Positions 1 to 9,000 of a stretch of 19,219 bases of DNA are shown here, in pieces. A program made the position numbers and the translations under genes. A model generated the notes under the pieces. That model saw nothing but the letters and a program-made list of their open reading frames with translations, made no database searches and was not told the DNA's origin. The DNA comes from Granulosicoccus sp964352535. GTDB taxonomy: Bacteria > Pseudomonadota > Gammaproteobacteria > Granulosicoccales > Granulosicoccaceae. Every line of letters begins with the position of its first letter. Within the stretch, counting starts at the first letter, position 1. The stretch is taken from the NCBI GenBank assembly GCA_964352535.1, contig CAYGSW010000103.1, forward strand, positions 1 to 19,219. Reading direction: 5' to 3'.

Positions 1-336
1 TTGCCCTTACTCGACGTATGCCCAATAGGCCTTCGTAAGGGTGCCTTGCCACGAATACAGACAGGCCCGCTGAATCCTAATATTTCGGGTTGAAGGACTA
101 CTAGAAGCCACCGGTAATATCCGAAAAGTATCACTATGGTTGGGGCGCTCAGGGACAAACACCACACAGATCTATCTAAGGGCTGACCCAACGTAAAAGC
201 TTTCAATCGTTGAGTGCATGATTCCTCCCACTCTGCGTCATGGGCACTTCGAGGCTAGTGATGAGCTGATTCGCATACTATTACGCAAATAGTTATGTAG
301 CGTTGTGTCAGCATCCAGAACAACATTCATAACCCT
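1..336. other. Non-coding or eroded stretch, nothing recognised
   Basis: No reading frame here looks like a real protein; all frames I followed are interrupted by stops at short intervals. A transposase whose 5' half is missing begins just downstream, so this may be flanking DNA that replaced that half. No RNA gene or clear promoter was seen. The first 93 bases are open in frame 1 and could be the tail of a gene entering from the left, but I recognise nothing in them. Confidence 0.4.
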
Positions 337-1221
337 GTGATGCTGACACACCGCATATCCGATTACTCTGCATATTGTGCAATATGCAGTTCGCCGCATA
401 TTACATATTGTGCTAGCGGTAGAATAGTGAAAGGAATGCTGGCACAGAATCATGATCTGGTAACCCGGTGCAAATCCAACTGCGTGGCTTATCAAAAGGT
501 TCCCAAACCAAAGAAGCCCAAGCGAGGACGCCCCAGAATGTACGGGCAGGCAGTGCTGCTCAAGAATCTGTTCCGCAGCGCGTTGGCGATTACAAATGTG
601 GAAAGTCCTTTGTATGATGACAAGAGGGTACAGCTCGGGATGCGCAGTATCGATTTGCTTTGGAAGCCTGCTGGCCGAGAGGTTCGATTTGTTATGGTTG
701 AACATCCTATACGCAGGCGATGGGTCTTGATGAGCAGTAATCTGAGCCTGGAACCGTTTGATATCGTGCGAATATACGGACTGAGATTCAAGATCGAGAT
801 TGGATTCAAGCAGGCTGTGTATGTGATTGGCAGTTTCGACTATCATTTCTGGATTATGGACATGAAACCATCTTCACGCAAAAAATGTAATTAGTATCTA
901 CACCGGGAAAGCGAAAAATATCGGTTGGCAGTTCGTAGGAAACTGCACACGTATCACGTCTATCTTTTGATGAGTGTCGTCACGCAGGGCTTGATGCATT
1001 ACCTCGCCTCGTGCCACACTGATCTGGAATGGAAATCATTTGGCTCATGGCTGCGTACCATTCGTCAAGGCGTCGCTCCTTCTGAACGAGTAGTTGCCAA
1101 GGCAATGCGAAACATGCTGGATGAATTTCTCATCGTTTGCTCTGCAAACAACAGCATGGCGAAATTCATCACTGGGCGGCAGAACCGTGTTAGTGGGCAG
1201 TCGCGGGGAAAAGCTGCTTAG
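337..1221 (+). pseudogene. IS4-like DDE transposase remnant, 5'-truncated with an in-frame amber stop
   Basis: Recognisable transposase sequence begins near 406 (YCASGRIVKG) and runs to the stop at 1219-1221. It includes a basic KPKRGRPR segment and IYGLRFKIEIGFKQ, which carries the Y-x2-R-x3-E pattern of the catalytic C-terminal region of IS4-type DDE transposases. Reading stops at a TAG at 892-894, yet the same frame resumes without any shift as YLHRESEKYR and continues to the normal C-terminus (FGSWLRTIR, APSERVV). Relatives read NQYLHR at this point as I recall, so the amber is best explained as CAG changed to TAG. The usual protein is about 440 residues; only about 270 are left and the N-terminal half, including the first catalytic Asp, is absent. 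It is therefore inactive. The exact IS subgroup is uncertain, and I found no terminal inverted repeats. Confidence 0.8.
368..389. repeat. 22-bp near-perfect palindrome at the truncated transposase end
   Basis: The arms CTGCATATTG (368-377) and CAATATGCAG (380-389) are exact reverse complements separated by 2 nt. The decamer CATATTGTGC in its centre (371-380) recurs as a direct repeat at 404-413. The structure lies immediately before the point (about 406) where recognisable transposase sequence starts. It could be an operator, or a scar or hot spot of the rearrangement that removed the transposase 5' half. No partner regulator is visible. Confidence 0.55.
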
Positions 1222-1524
1222 GAGAAGTCATCACTCACGAGATACTTGACAACATGAAATCAATGTATCTATTTTTTATCGTGTCGCTTTTTGCAACCCA
1301 GGCCCCAACGGCTATTCCATTATTACTGCCTAATGGGTTTTCGAATCTGACTTCCTCTACGAAAGCATCAAGCGCCACGGTGTCTGCGCTTGATGCCGAA
1401 GCCGATGAACTGAATGGTGTGATTGAAAAATGCTACATTTCCAGATGCAGCTCGTATTATTCTTATAGGACAGAGCGGGCAATAAACTGACATCGGTGAG
1501 GTCCTATTCTCCGTATCAGATGAA

Positions 1525-1929
1525 TTGGAAACCTTCGTAAGTGTAGACATGGATCACGATCAGTTTGAAGATCAGTTTCGTTCCATGCACGCCTTTCGAT
1601 GCCTGACCGATCCTTCTGAATGGTTCTGTTATTTACCGTACCCCTATGAAATTGCAAATACCATTACACCTGATGATCTGACAAATCTGGAGTACCATCT
1701 TCTGTTCGTCTGGAAGTCTCCCAAAGTCTTTGGTATCGATGCCTGGAACGGGGTGTATGACAAGCTTGAAGCTAATGGGGGCGGCACGTTGAGTGGGAAA
1801 CATCTACAGCGCGATCAGAACGTTCTGGCCAATCCACAAGAACCTTACAGCTACCCGATCGATCTCAACGAATTCATAGCTGAGGGTGCGAAGAGCCGGT
1901 TGTATCCGGAACTGATCATTCGTCCATGA
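1525..1929 (+). CDS. Hypothetical protein, probably the C-terminal remnant of a larger gene
   Basis: I do not recognise this protein. From a TTG at 1525 (or ATG at 1549) a 134-residue acidic, aromatic-rich product can be read, with WFCYLPYPYEIANTITPDD near residues 33-51 and YHLLFVWKSPKVFGIDAWNG near 57-76. Its composition looks like a real soluble domain. Neither start has a convincing ribosome-binding site. The same frame also reads sensibly upstream of the start (TDIGEVLFSVSDE) back to a TAA at 1483, and before that as NATFPDAARIILIGQSGQ. This suggests the true gene began further left and was broken by a CAA-to-TAA change and frameshifts. It lies between a dead transposase and an SDR gene. 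It may be a pseudogene rather than an expressed gene. Confidence 0.45.
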   Translation: METFVSVDMDHDQFEDQFRSMHAFRCLTDPSEWFCYLPYPYEIANTITPDDLTNLEYHLLFVWKSPKVFGIDAWNGVYDKLEANGGGTLSGKHLQRDQNVLANPQEPYSYPIDLNEFIAEGAKSRLYPELIIRP

Positions 1930-2016
1930 AGACAGCTGTCACTGTACTGCGTTTGATATGATCGCTCATGTTATCGCCTCCATAGTTACTTGTGTGAATC
2001 TAAATAGAAACCGCAT

Positions 2017-2694
2017 ATGACAACCTATCTAATTACTGGCGCCAATCGTGGTATTGGTCTGGAAATGGCACGTCAGGCACTGGCTTTGGATCATCGTGTG
2101 ATAGCGACCTGTCGCAACCCTTCAGTGGCAAAAGAGTTGACCTCGCTTAGCGGTTCACTTGAGGTTCACGCACTTGATGTGGCAGATGAGGCCGCAACAA
2201 ATGCTTTGTCAACAACGCTTGAAAACGTCTCACTGGATGTGCTTATCAATAATGCAGGCATCATGTCCGACCGACAATCGGTCGACGATATGGACTATGA
2301 GCAGTGGATGCTATCATTTTTGGTCAACGCCATTGCTCCCTGGCGTATTTCCCTGGCCTTTAAAAAGCACTTGGACTCGTCGAAGCTGCCGCGTATTGTA
2401 ACGTTGACAAGTCAGATGGGTTCGCTGGAGCGAGCAGGCAGTGATCGTGTTGTTTACCGCAGCTCCAAGTCTGCAGCCAACATGGCCATGCGAACACTGG
2501 CACTTGAATGGCAGTCGCTGGGTATTATAGTTTGCATGTTGCACCCGGGTTGGGTCCGTACCGATATGGGTGGTAGTAACGCTGCACTGGGAACGACTGA
2601 GAGTGCAGCTGGACTTCTGAACGTCATCGACAACCTGACACTTGCAGATAGTGGCCGTTTTCTTGACCAGGAAGGTAAGGTGATTCCGTGGTGA
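2017..2694 (+). CDS. Short-chain dehydrogenase/reductase (SDR), C-factor-like
   Basis: This is a 225-residue classical SDR that should oxidise or reduce a carbonyl/alcohol with NAD(P)(H) in the cytoplasm. The Rossmann nucleotide-binding motif TGANRGIG is at residues 7-14, the stabilising NNAG at 78-81, a conserved Asn at 104, the catalytic Ser at about 132 (TSQMGS) and the YxxxK catalytic pair at Y147/K151. The tail HPGWVRTDMGG is typical of the CsgA/C-factor-like and YbbO-like subgroup. An Arg at position 33 (ATCRNP, end of the second strand) hints at NADP(H) preference (inference). The length is complete for the short members of this family. The start ATG has only a weak upstream purine stretch. 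The substrate is unknown, and the gene stands alone, convergent with dbpA. Confidence 0.88.
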   Translation: MTTYLITGANRGIGLEMARQALALDHRVIATCRNPSVAKELTSLSGSLEVHALDVADEAATNALSTTLENVSLDVLINNAGIMSDRQSVDDMDYEQWMLSFLVNAIAPWRISLAFKKHLDSSKLPRIVTLTSQMGSLERAGSDRVVYRSSKSAANMAMRTLALEWQSLGIIVCMLHPGWVRTDMGGSNAALGTTESAAGLLNVIDNLTLADSGRFLDQEGKVIPW

Positions 2695-2785
2695 TGTAAA
2701 AACTATGTTGGGGATAAATGTATCACTAGAGTAACGTCACTGAATACAGTCACAAATCCCTTCATACGTGGAAAGTTTGCACTCG

Positions 2786-2838
2786 ATGATGTTCGTGTCT
2801 GAGTCTGAAACTCAAGAATAGACACGAGAAAACATCAT
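2786..2838. other. Long imperfect hairpin between convergent genes
   Basis: The left arm is ATGATGTT plus CGTGTCT (2786-2800). The right arm (2820-2838) is its exact reverse complement except for four extra bases (GAAA) bulged between the two blocks. An inner stem TGAGT/ACTCA (2800-2804 and 2810-2814) with the loop CTGAA caps it. It lies between the SDR stop and the dbpA stop, a position suited to a bidirectional transcription stop. No T-run follows on either strand, so it is not a classical intrinsic terminator. It could also be a processed 3'-end structure, a small RNA or a miniature repeat. Confidence 0.6.
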
Positions 2839-2946
2839 TTGCCCGACTGCAGGAATCCATGTGTTTGTGGAATCAGATATTCGCCATTGCGGGTATGAGG
2901 ATCTTCAAGTGGCGCTATCAATAACTCAGTAAAAACGCCGTTGTGC

Positions 2947-4344
2947 TTACTGCTGGTAAACCACTTTGGCTCTTATCTTCTGCTTTTTTATTCTTCCACC
3001 AGAGAGAATACTAAAAGCGGTATCAACTTTATCGTAAGCCACAGCGATATAGGCGGTCTTGGCAAGTACCGTGATTTTTCCCAAATCGTCGTTAGTCAAT
3101 GTGGCGTGTGCTGTGAGTGCACCAACAATGTCCCCGGGTCTGATCTTGTCTTTTTTGCCTGAGTGGATCATGATTGTTTTAGTGGGAGGGGGTGTTGGTT
3201 TTGCGTTAGCTTTGTCTGACGCCCTGAGTTCAACAAACTTTATCTTACGATCAAGAAAGCGTTCAAGTGCATTGATGTGATGCATTTCATCTGGATTGAC
3301 AAGTGTTATCGCTAAACCTTCGAGCCCTGCGCGTCCAGTTCTACCGATTCGGTGCAGATAGGTTTCGGGGTCAGGTGTTAGATCGTAGTTGATCACAGCA
3401 TCGAGCGCATTGATGTCCAGCCCTCGTGCTGCTACATCGGTAGCCACAAGATAGGAGACGCTTTTGTTGCCAAACAGAATCAACGCTTCATCTCTTTGAT
3501 GTTGCTCAAGATCGCCGTGCAACGCGGCAGCATGAAAACCTTGTTCGCGCAACGTGGTACAAAGCGCTTGCACATGGATCTTGCGGTTGCAGAAAATGAT
3601 AGCGCTTTCTGGCTTATAGGTTCCAACAGCCCTGAGTAGGCAGTCTGTTTTTTGTTCGCCTTTTGCAAATACAAATACTTGATCGATTTGTGTGTTGGTT
3701 TGTTCTGTTTCAAGTCGAATCTCAACTGGATCCACTTGGATTGCGCGACTTATTCTGATGATTTCTTCAGGATAGGTGGCTGAAAACAACAGTGTTTGAC
3801 GATCCGTTTCAGTACCATAAAGTATGTGCATGATGTCATCGTAAAAACCCATGTCAAGCATTTTATCGGCTTCGTCAAGCACGAGCGTTTGTACGTTTTC
3901 CAGCCGCAGCGTGCCTTTTTCCAGATGTTTTTTGAGCCTTCCCGGCGTGCCGACGATGATATGTGGCTCGTGCTTGAGTGAATTCAGCTGATCGTGCATT
4001 GGCTTGCCGCCACAGAGGGTCACTATGCGTGTATTGGCAAGCGTACTGGCGAGGCGGCGAATCTCTGCAGCCACCTGATCTGATAGTTCACGCGTGGGAC
4101 AGATAACCAATGCCTGCGTTTTCAACATTGATATATTCAGGCGGTTCAGCATGCCAATGGCAAATGCAGCAGTCTTGCCACTCCCTGTTTTAGCTTGAGC
4201 TAACACGTCTTTACCACTTAAAATGGCATCTGCCGACAGCGACTGAATGGGTGTCATCAGCACATAGTTAATGGCATTCAATGATTGCAGCAGCTCAGAA
4301 CGAATGGGCAGGGAGCTGAACTGGGCAGTTTTCTCGGGTGTCAT
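2947..4344 (-). CDS. dbpA: ATP-dependent RNA helicase DbpA
   Basis: This is a DEAD-box RNA helicase that in E. coli is activated by hairpin 92 of 23S rRNA and acts in large-subunit assembly. From the ATG at 4344 it has 465 residues, close to the 457 of E. coli DbpA. Motifs in order: Q-motif (MTPIQ, Q34), Walker A AKTGSGKT (51-58), PTRELSDQV, TPGR, DEAD (157-160), SAT (188-190), HGDLEQHQRDE, ATDVAARGLD and HRIGRTGR (331-338). The C-terminus (about 390-462, IHSGKKDKIRPGDIVGALT through GRIKKQKIRAKVV) is the DbpA-type RRM-like RNA-binding domain that sets it apart from SrmB, RhlE and CsdA. Upstream in-frame starts at 4428 (ATG) and 4449 (TTG) would add 28 or 35 residues not found in the family, so I prefer 4344. 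No start has a strong Shine-Dalgarno. It is convergent with the SDR gene. Confidence 0.92.
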   Translation of the reverse strand: MTPEKTAQFSSLPIRSELLQSLNAINYVLMTPIQSLSADAILSGKDVLAQAKTGSGKTAAFAIGMLNRLNISMLKTQALVICPTRELSDQVAAEIRRLASTLANTRIVTLCGGKPMHDQLNSLKHEPHIIVGTPGRLKKHLEKGTLRLENVQTLVLDEADKMLDMGFYDDIMHILYGTETDRQTLLFSATYPEEIIRISRAIQVDPVEIRLETEQTNTQIDQVFVFAKGEQKTDCLLRAVGTYKPESAIIFCNRKIHVQALCTTLREQGFHAAALHGDLEQHQRDEALILFGNKSVSYLVATDVAARGLDINALDAVINYDLTPDPETYLHRIGRTGRAGLEGLAITLVNPDEMHHINALERFLDRKIKFVELRASDKANAKPTPPPTKTIMIHSGKKDKIRPGDIVGALTAHATLTNDDLGKITVLAKTAYIAVAYDKVDTAFSILSGGRIKKQKIRAKVVYQQ

Positions 4345-4511
4345 TGAATCGGTTTCAGAGTTTTGACAAGCAATTGAAGATGAAGCAGCCTTGCTGCAGC
4401 ATCTGAGTATGACAGGACGTTTACTCATTCCAAGAGCAAGTTCATCCAAGGCCGGGTCTTATCATTGAGTGTGTTGTTTTGCGTACGCAGTATGCAATAC
4501 GCCCGAATATG

Positions 4512-5432
4512 TCAGGTCTGATTAGCGTGTTTGTGGGTGAGAGAGGATTTTTCCAGAAAACTTGCCCGTAAGTGTTCTGCGGCAACCAGTGCAGGCTGTG
4601 ATGGTTTTGCGCACATTGCCAGTCCTAACGAATAGTCACCCAGCTTCGGCATGCCGTGCCGCTCATCAAGGCAAATTATTCCCTGAGTACACGCTGATAT
4701 GGGTATTGGTGCAACGACCAGATCTGCAAGAATAGCTGCACGTTGCCCTGATATGTGCGCACTCATGAACGCAACACGAAAGTTACGGTTGCTCTTCTCG
4801 AGACTCTTCAGTCCGGTGTTGCGCCAGGCACAGCCGTCTTCCCAGACCGAGACGGGTAGTGGATCCTTTTCGAAGGCAATGCCGCTCTGGGCGCCAGCCC
4901 AGGTGAGGGCCTCCTGATAGATGATCTCAACATTGTCTGGCACAGTGGAGTTCAGGTCGCAGGTAACCACGGCAAGATCCAGGGAATTGTCTTGCACTCT
5001 GTCAAGTAACCGGAGTGAGTTTTCGACGATGACATCAACGCTTACGCCGCAGTGGCTATTTGCAAAGCGGCGCAACATATCGGGTAACAGCCGTTCGGCG
5101 ACATCGTCGGGGGCACCTACGCGAACCACGCCTGCAACTTCAGGTGACAATAATTGCGCCATTATCTCGCGATTTAGCGCCAACATGCGGCGTCCGTGCT
5201 GCACAAGCAATTCACCGTCGGGTGTGGCTGTTACAGAGCGTGAATCACGGTGAAACAGCGAGCGCCCGACGATTTCTTCTGTCTTCTTTACTTGCATGGA
5301 GACCGCTGATGGCGTACGGAACACTGTGGCCGCAGCTGCTGAGAAGTTGCCGGTATCTGCGATTGCTACCAGTGTTCTCAGGGTGTCGAGTTCCAACAAG
5401 GGTATCGGTGATGCGGGAACGATAAACGGCAT
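4512..5432 (-). CDS. LysR-family transcriptional regulator
   Basis: This is a 306-residue LysR-type regulator, a standard length for the family. The winged helix-turn-helix spans about residues 14-73 (LDTLRTLVAIADTGNFSAAA, then PSAVSMQVKKTEE, ending FHRDSRSVTATPDGE). The effector-binding periplasmic-binding-protein-like domain spans about 100-295. I chose the ATG at 5432, which places the helix-turn-helix at the expected distance from the N-terminus. The 56-residue upstream extension would read through the intergenic palindrome at 5459-5479 and has no family counterpart. The gene is divergent from a DUF1127 gene with 133 bp between starts, the classic layout in which a LysR protein controls its neighbour and itself. 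The ligand cannot be inferred. Confidence 0.9.
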   Translation of the reverse strand: MPFIVPASPIPLLELDTLRTLVAIADTGNFSAAAATVFRTPSAVSMQVKKTEEIVGRSLFHRDSRSVTATPDGELLVQHGRRMLALNREIMAQLLSPEVAGVVRVGAPDDVAERLLPDMLRRFANSHCGVSVDVIVENSLRLLDRVQDNSLDLAVVTCDLNSTVPDNVEIIYQEALTWAGAQSGIAFEKDPLPVSVWEDGCAWRNTGLKSLEKSNRNFRVAFMSAHISGQRAAILADLVVAPIPISACTQGIICLDERHGMPKLGDYSLGLAMCAKPSQPALVAAEHLRASFLEKSSLTHKHANQT

Positions 5433-5458
5433 GGTTGTTACTGAGCCATTGTGAGAAA

Positions 5459-5479
5459 TTCTGATAGATACTATCAGAA
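5459..5479. promoter_or_regulatory. Perfect 9-bp inverted repeat, probable LysR operator
   Basis: TTCTGATAG (5459-5467) and CTATCAGAA (5471-5479) are exact reverse complements around the spacer ATA. The site sits 26 bp upstream of the LysR start and 86 bp upstream of the DUF1127 start, in the only intergenic gap between these divergent genes. LysR proteins bind dyads built on T-N11-A. Here the symmetric pair is T-N13-A, so the match to the family rule is approximate. Position and symmetry support an autoregulatory operator; the assignment is inference. Confidence 0.65.
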
Positions 5480-5565
5480 GTATTCGTTTGAATGAAAGAC
5501 ATAATTGGCGCAAATTGTCTGCCTGGGGTAGCAAAAGTCCCCTTTTCCGATACAGGAGCGAAGCC

Positions 5566-5898
5566 ATGAATACGACATATTGTGCAAATTGTGAACACAA
5601 CCCAACCGTGACCTCTTTTGGTTTTGGCAGTCTGGGTTGGTTGAAAAATCAGGTGTCGACTAGAGGAGCAGTGTGGGAGGTGCTTGAAGCTGTCTACTGT
5701 CGGTTGCTACAGAGGATCGCCATTCGTAGTCAACAAAAAATCGATCGGCAAGCGTTTGAAACGATGCTGGGGCTGGACGATGCATTGTTGAATGACATCG
5801 GCGTGACCCGTGATGCGGTGCGATGGGCTGCCCAGCTGCCATTGAAAGAGGATGCGGCCATTGCGCTAAGACAGGATATGAACAATTCAGCCGGTTGA
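5566..5898 (+). CDS. Small DUF1127 domain protein
   Basis: This is a 110-residue protein ending in a DUF1127 (YjiS-like) domain at about residues 45-90, with the hallmark LDDALLNDIGVTRDAV at 70-85. DUF1127 proteins are small and arginine-rich; some alphaproteobacterial members have been linked to RNA turnover and stress or nutrient responses, but this subgroup's function is unknown. The N-terminal 40 residues, including C6 and C9 (CANC), are outside the domain and not recognised. The ATG at 5566 is supported by AGGAG at 5554-5558 with a 7-nt spacer. It is divergent from the LysR gene and probably its target (inference). The transcript ends at the terminator at 5955-5997. Confidence 0.82.
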   Translation: MNTTYCANCEHNPTVTSFGFGSLGWLKNQVSTRGAVWEVLEAVYCRLLQRIAIRSQQKIDRQAFETMLGLDDALLNDIGVTRDAVRWAAQLPLKEDAAIALRQDMNNSAG

Positions 5899-5954
5899 TC
5901 TAATCGACAACAGTCAACTCGGACAGCCGCCTAAGGCTCATTGTCATGTTCAGA

Positions 5955-5997
5955 GTTAGTGAATCATCTGGATACGAGATGATTCACTAACGTTTTT
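5955..5997 (+). terminator. Strong intrinsic terminator of the DUF1127 gene
   Basis: A perfect 15-bp stem, GTTAGTGAATCATCT (5955-5969) with AGATGATTCACTAAC (5977-5991), encloses the 7-nt loop GGATACG. It is followed by G and five Ts (5992-5997). It starts 57 bp after the DUF1127 stop and lies between that gene and the convergent end of the Amt-kinase gene. On the minus strand no T-run follows the stem, so termination should be strongest for the plus strand. Confidence 0.88.
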
Positions 5998-6014
5998 AAC
6001 TGCCTGTTAAGTCT

Positions 6015-9000
6015 TTACGCTGGTGCATGTTTGCGGATGGCCTCTGCCAGTTTGGCTGTGTTTATTGGCTTACTTACATAGTCATCCATACCAGCTGCGA
6101 TACAACGTTCGCGATCACCCTTGATAGCATTGGCAGTTACAGCAATGATGGGCAGGCGTGGAGTTCCCTGTTCAGCTTCCATCTCGCGTAGCCGTCGTGT
6201 TGCTTCAAAGCCGTCCATGACCGGCATCTGACAATCCATCAACACCAGATCTATATTGCCTTGAATGACACATCCCAGTGCCTCCTGGCCATTCTCGGCA
6301 AGTACTGTGGTGTGCCCAAACCCTCGGAGCAGCTCGTCGATGACCATCTGATTAACAGCATTGTCCTCAACAATAAGCACACACAATGATCTCTCATTCT
6401 CACCCAGTGCTGGCGTCGTTGCCCCTGGCGCAAGGGTGGTCTGTTGATAAGCTTGTCGAACAGCGGCGTCAGGTGTGGTGCTACGCGCTGCGGCAACGCG
6501 TTCTGCTGCAAGATCGGTGATGGGTGTCGCAACCGCTGGCGACGCAGTAAGCTGAGATCGTCCCATGGTTTCGTTGATGGCATCGAACAGGCGTGAACGA
6601 CGCAGCGGTTTGGTGATACTGGAGTGGATGTTCAGTTCGGAACGTTCTGCGCTTGTTAGAGCCTGATCAATTGACGTCAGCATGATGATTTGTAACTCAT
6701 CAAAACGCTTGTCTGCCCGAATAAGACGCGCAAGCTCCTTGCCGTCAACTGCCGGCATCTGGTAGTCGAGCAACGCAAGCGAATAGGGAGCACCGTCATT
6801 CGTAGCGCGTTCAAGTTGGCTCAAAGCCGCTTTTGCACCATCCACCGATGTAACGGCAAAGCCTTCAGGTTCCAGTAGACCATCAAGGAGTTCAAGATTG
6901 ATCGGATGATCATCCACAGCGAGTACTCGCAATTTTTCCTGTGAGCCTGTATCCAGCTGCCTGTTGTCGTCTGTTGCGAGGGCAGGTTCAGCCACCGGAA
7001 GCTCCAGATCAATCAGGAATGTGGTTCCGTACCCCGGTTCGCTTTCCACTCGGATGCGCCCGCCCATCAGCTCGACGAGTTGTCGTGTGATGGTCAAGCC
7101 AAGGCCGGTACCACCGTGTTTGCGTGTGGTGGAGGTGTCAGCCTGAGCGAATGCTTCAAATAGTCGATCTCGCTCTGCTGGCAAGATGCCCTGGCCACTG
7201 TCCTGCACCTCAAAATGCAATTTGGCATCACCTTGATTCTTGTAGGCTGCCTTGCAGCGTAGAGTAACAGTGCCTTCGTCCGTGAATTTAAGCGCATTCC
7301 CTACCAGATTAACAAACACCTGACGCAATCGTTCCGGGTCACCGATAACGCGCTCAGGAATATTGGTCGGTACCAGGCTTGCAAGTTCAATCCCTTTGCT
7401 GGCTGCCTGAGGCGCGAACATATCAAGGACATCGGCCAGCAATTCCGGCAGTGCGAATGAGGTTTGCTCAAGTTCAAGTTTGCCTGCCTCGATCTTGGAG
7501 ACATCAAGAATGTCGTTGATTACTGAAAGCAGGGCATCAGCGGAAGTACCGGCAACATGAATGAATCGAGACTGTCGAGCATCGAGCTCTGTGCGTGACA
7601 GAAGCTCGAGCATGCCCGTAACACCATTGAGTGGTGTCCGTATCTCGTGGCTCATGTTGGCCAGAAATTCGCTTTTGGCCTGACTGGCAGCCTTTGCTGC
7701 ATCGCGTTCAATACGCAGTCGATCGTTCGCTTTGCGCTCGCTGATATCAATGATGGACGCAAGTACCGTAGTGGGTGAATCATCTGATCCGAGTATGCGG
7801 CGTAGGTCGATCTGTACATGTCCTGTGCGACCATCGATATTTCTGATAAACGACAGCTCAATCTCTCGGGCAACGCCTTTGTCATTCAACAGGCGAATCA
7901 TCCGCTTTAATTGCAGCTCTTTATCAACACCGTCCAGTTTGGACATCCATTTGCCAGTTCCCGCGATGAGATCGTCCTCGGACTGAAAGCCGAGCAGGGC
8001 GATGGCGGCAGGGTTTGCCTTGGTAACGCGACCATTACGTGCAAATTGCAGAATGCCCTCGTGCGCGTTCTCGAAGATAAAACGAAACTCGCTGGCTTCT
8101 TCCAATTGCCGATAGGCTTCCTCGCGTGTTTCGATTTCCAGCCGTACACGTTCCAGTACGCGGTTGTATTCAGTGGCAATCTGACCGACTTCGGTGTGGG
8201 GTTCAACGGCCACGGGTGAGTTGAAATCTCCTTTGTCACGGTGTGAATGCATCTCGCCGACCAGCTCCACCAAGTCGGTTGATGCGCCGTGTTCAGCGAT
8301 ATTCAAACCAATCAGCTCATCTTCTTCAGAGACGCGAAGAGGAAGAAGCTTGTTTACGCCAAAAATAACAATGTAGCCAACGCCAAAAGCCCATACCGCT
8401 ACGGTCAATACGCCAGTGGCTTGTATCAGCAGTTGTTCGGGGCGAGATTCAGCTCCGGGAAAGCCTGCCATATCACCCAGCAAAGCCACGAGTAATGTTC
8501 CTGTTCCACCAGCAACGGCGTGCGCTGGCCAGGCACCGATAACGTCATCAATCTGCCAGCGCTCCAGTAGTCTGGTGGCCAACCCGCAGGAGGCAGCGCA
8601 CAGGATACCGACCAGAACGGCGGCGCTTGCTTCATACATGTGACATCCTGCTGTGACGCCCACCAGGCCCGCTATCGTGCCATTCAACGAGGCGGCAATG
8701 TCTGGCTTGCGCTCCTTTATCCAGGCCCATGAGAGCAGGGAAAAGCCACCGGCTGCAGCGGCCAGTGATGTGTTGACAAGGATACTGGGAACGTTGGCGT
8801 TGAATTCGAGTGCACTGCCGCCATTAAACCCAAACCAGCCAAACCACAACACGAGCACACCCACTGTAGCTGCAGTGTAGCTGCTGCCACGCAACGGTCT
8901 GTCATTACCAAAACGTCCGATTCGTGGGCCTACGATTATCACCGCTGCCAATGCCAGCCATCCACCAGTACCGTGTACAACGGAGGATCCGGCAAAGTCG

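Noticed and set aside
2268..2284. Inverted repeat CGACCGA-CAA-TCGGTCG
   Set aside because: It lies inside the well-supported SDR coding sequence, where short dyads arise by chance, and no terminator or operator role is suggested.
4345..4449. Longer starts for DbpA at 4428 (ATG) or 4449 (TTG)
   Set aside because: The added residues have no counterpart in DbpA, whereas the ATG at 4344 gives a length and N-terminus close to the E. coli protein. No start has a strong ribosome site, so this rests on family comparison.
5433..5600. A 56-residue N-terminal extension of the LysR protein
   Set aside because: It would place the helix-turn-helix far from the N-terminus, unlike the family, and would run through the intergenic palindrome at 5459-5479 and the overlapping start region of the divergent gene.
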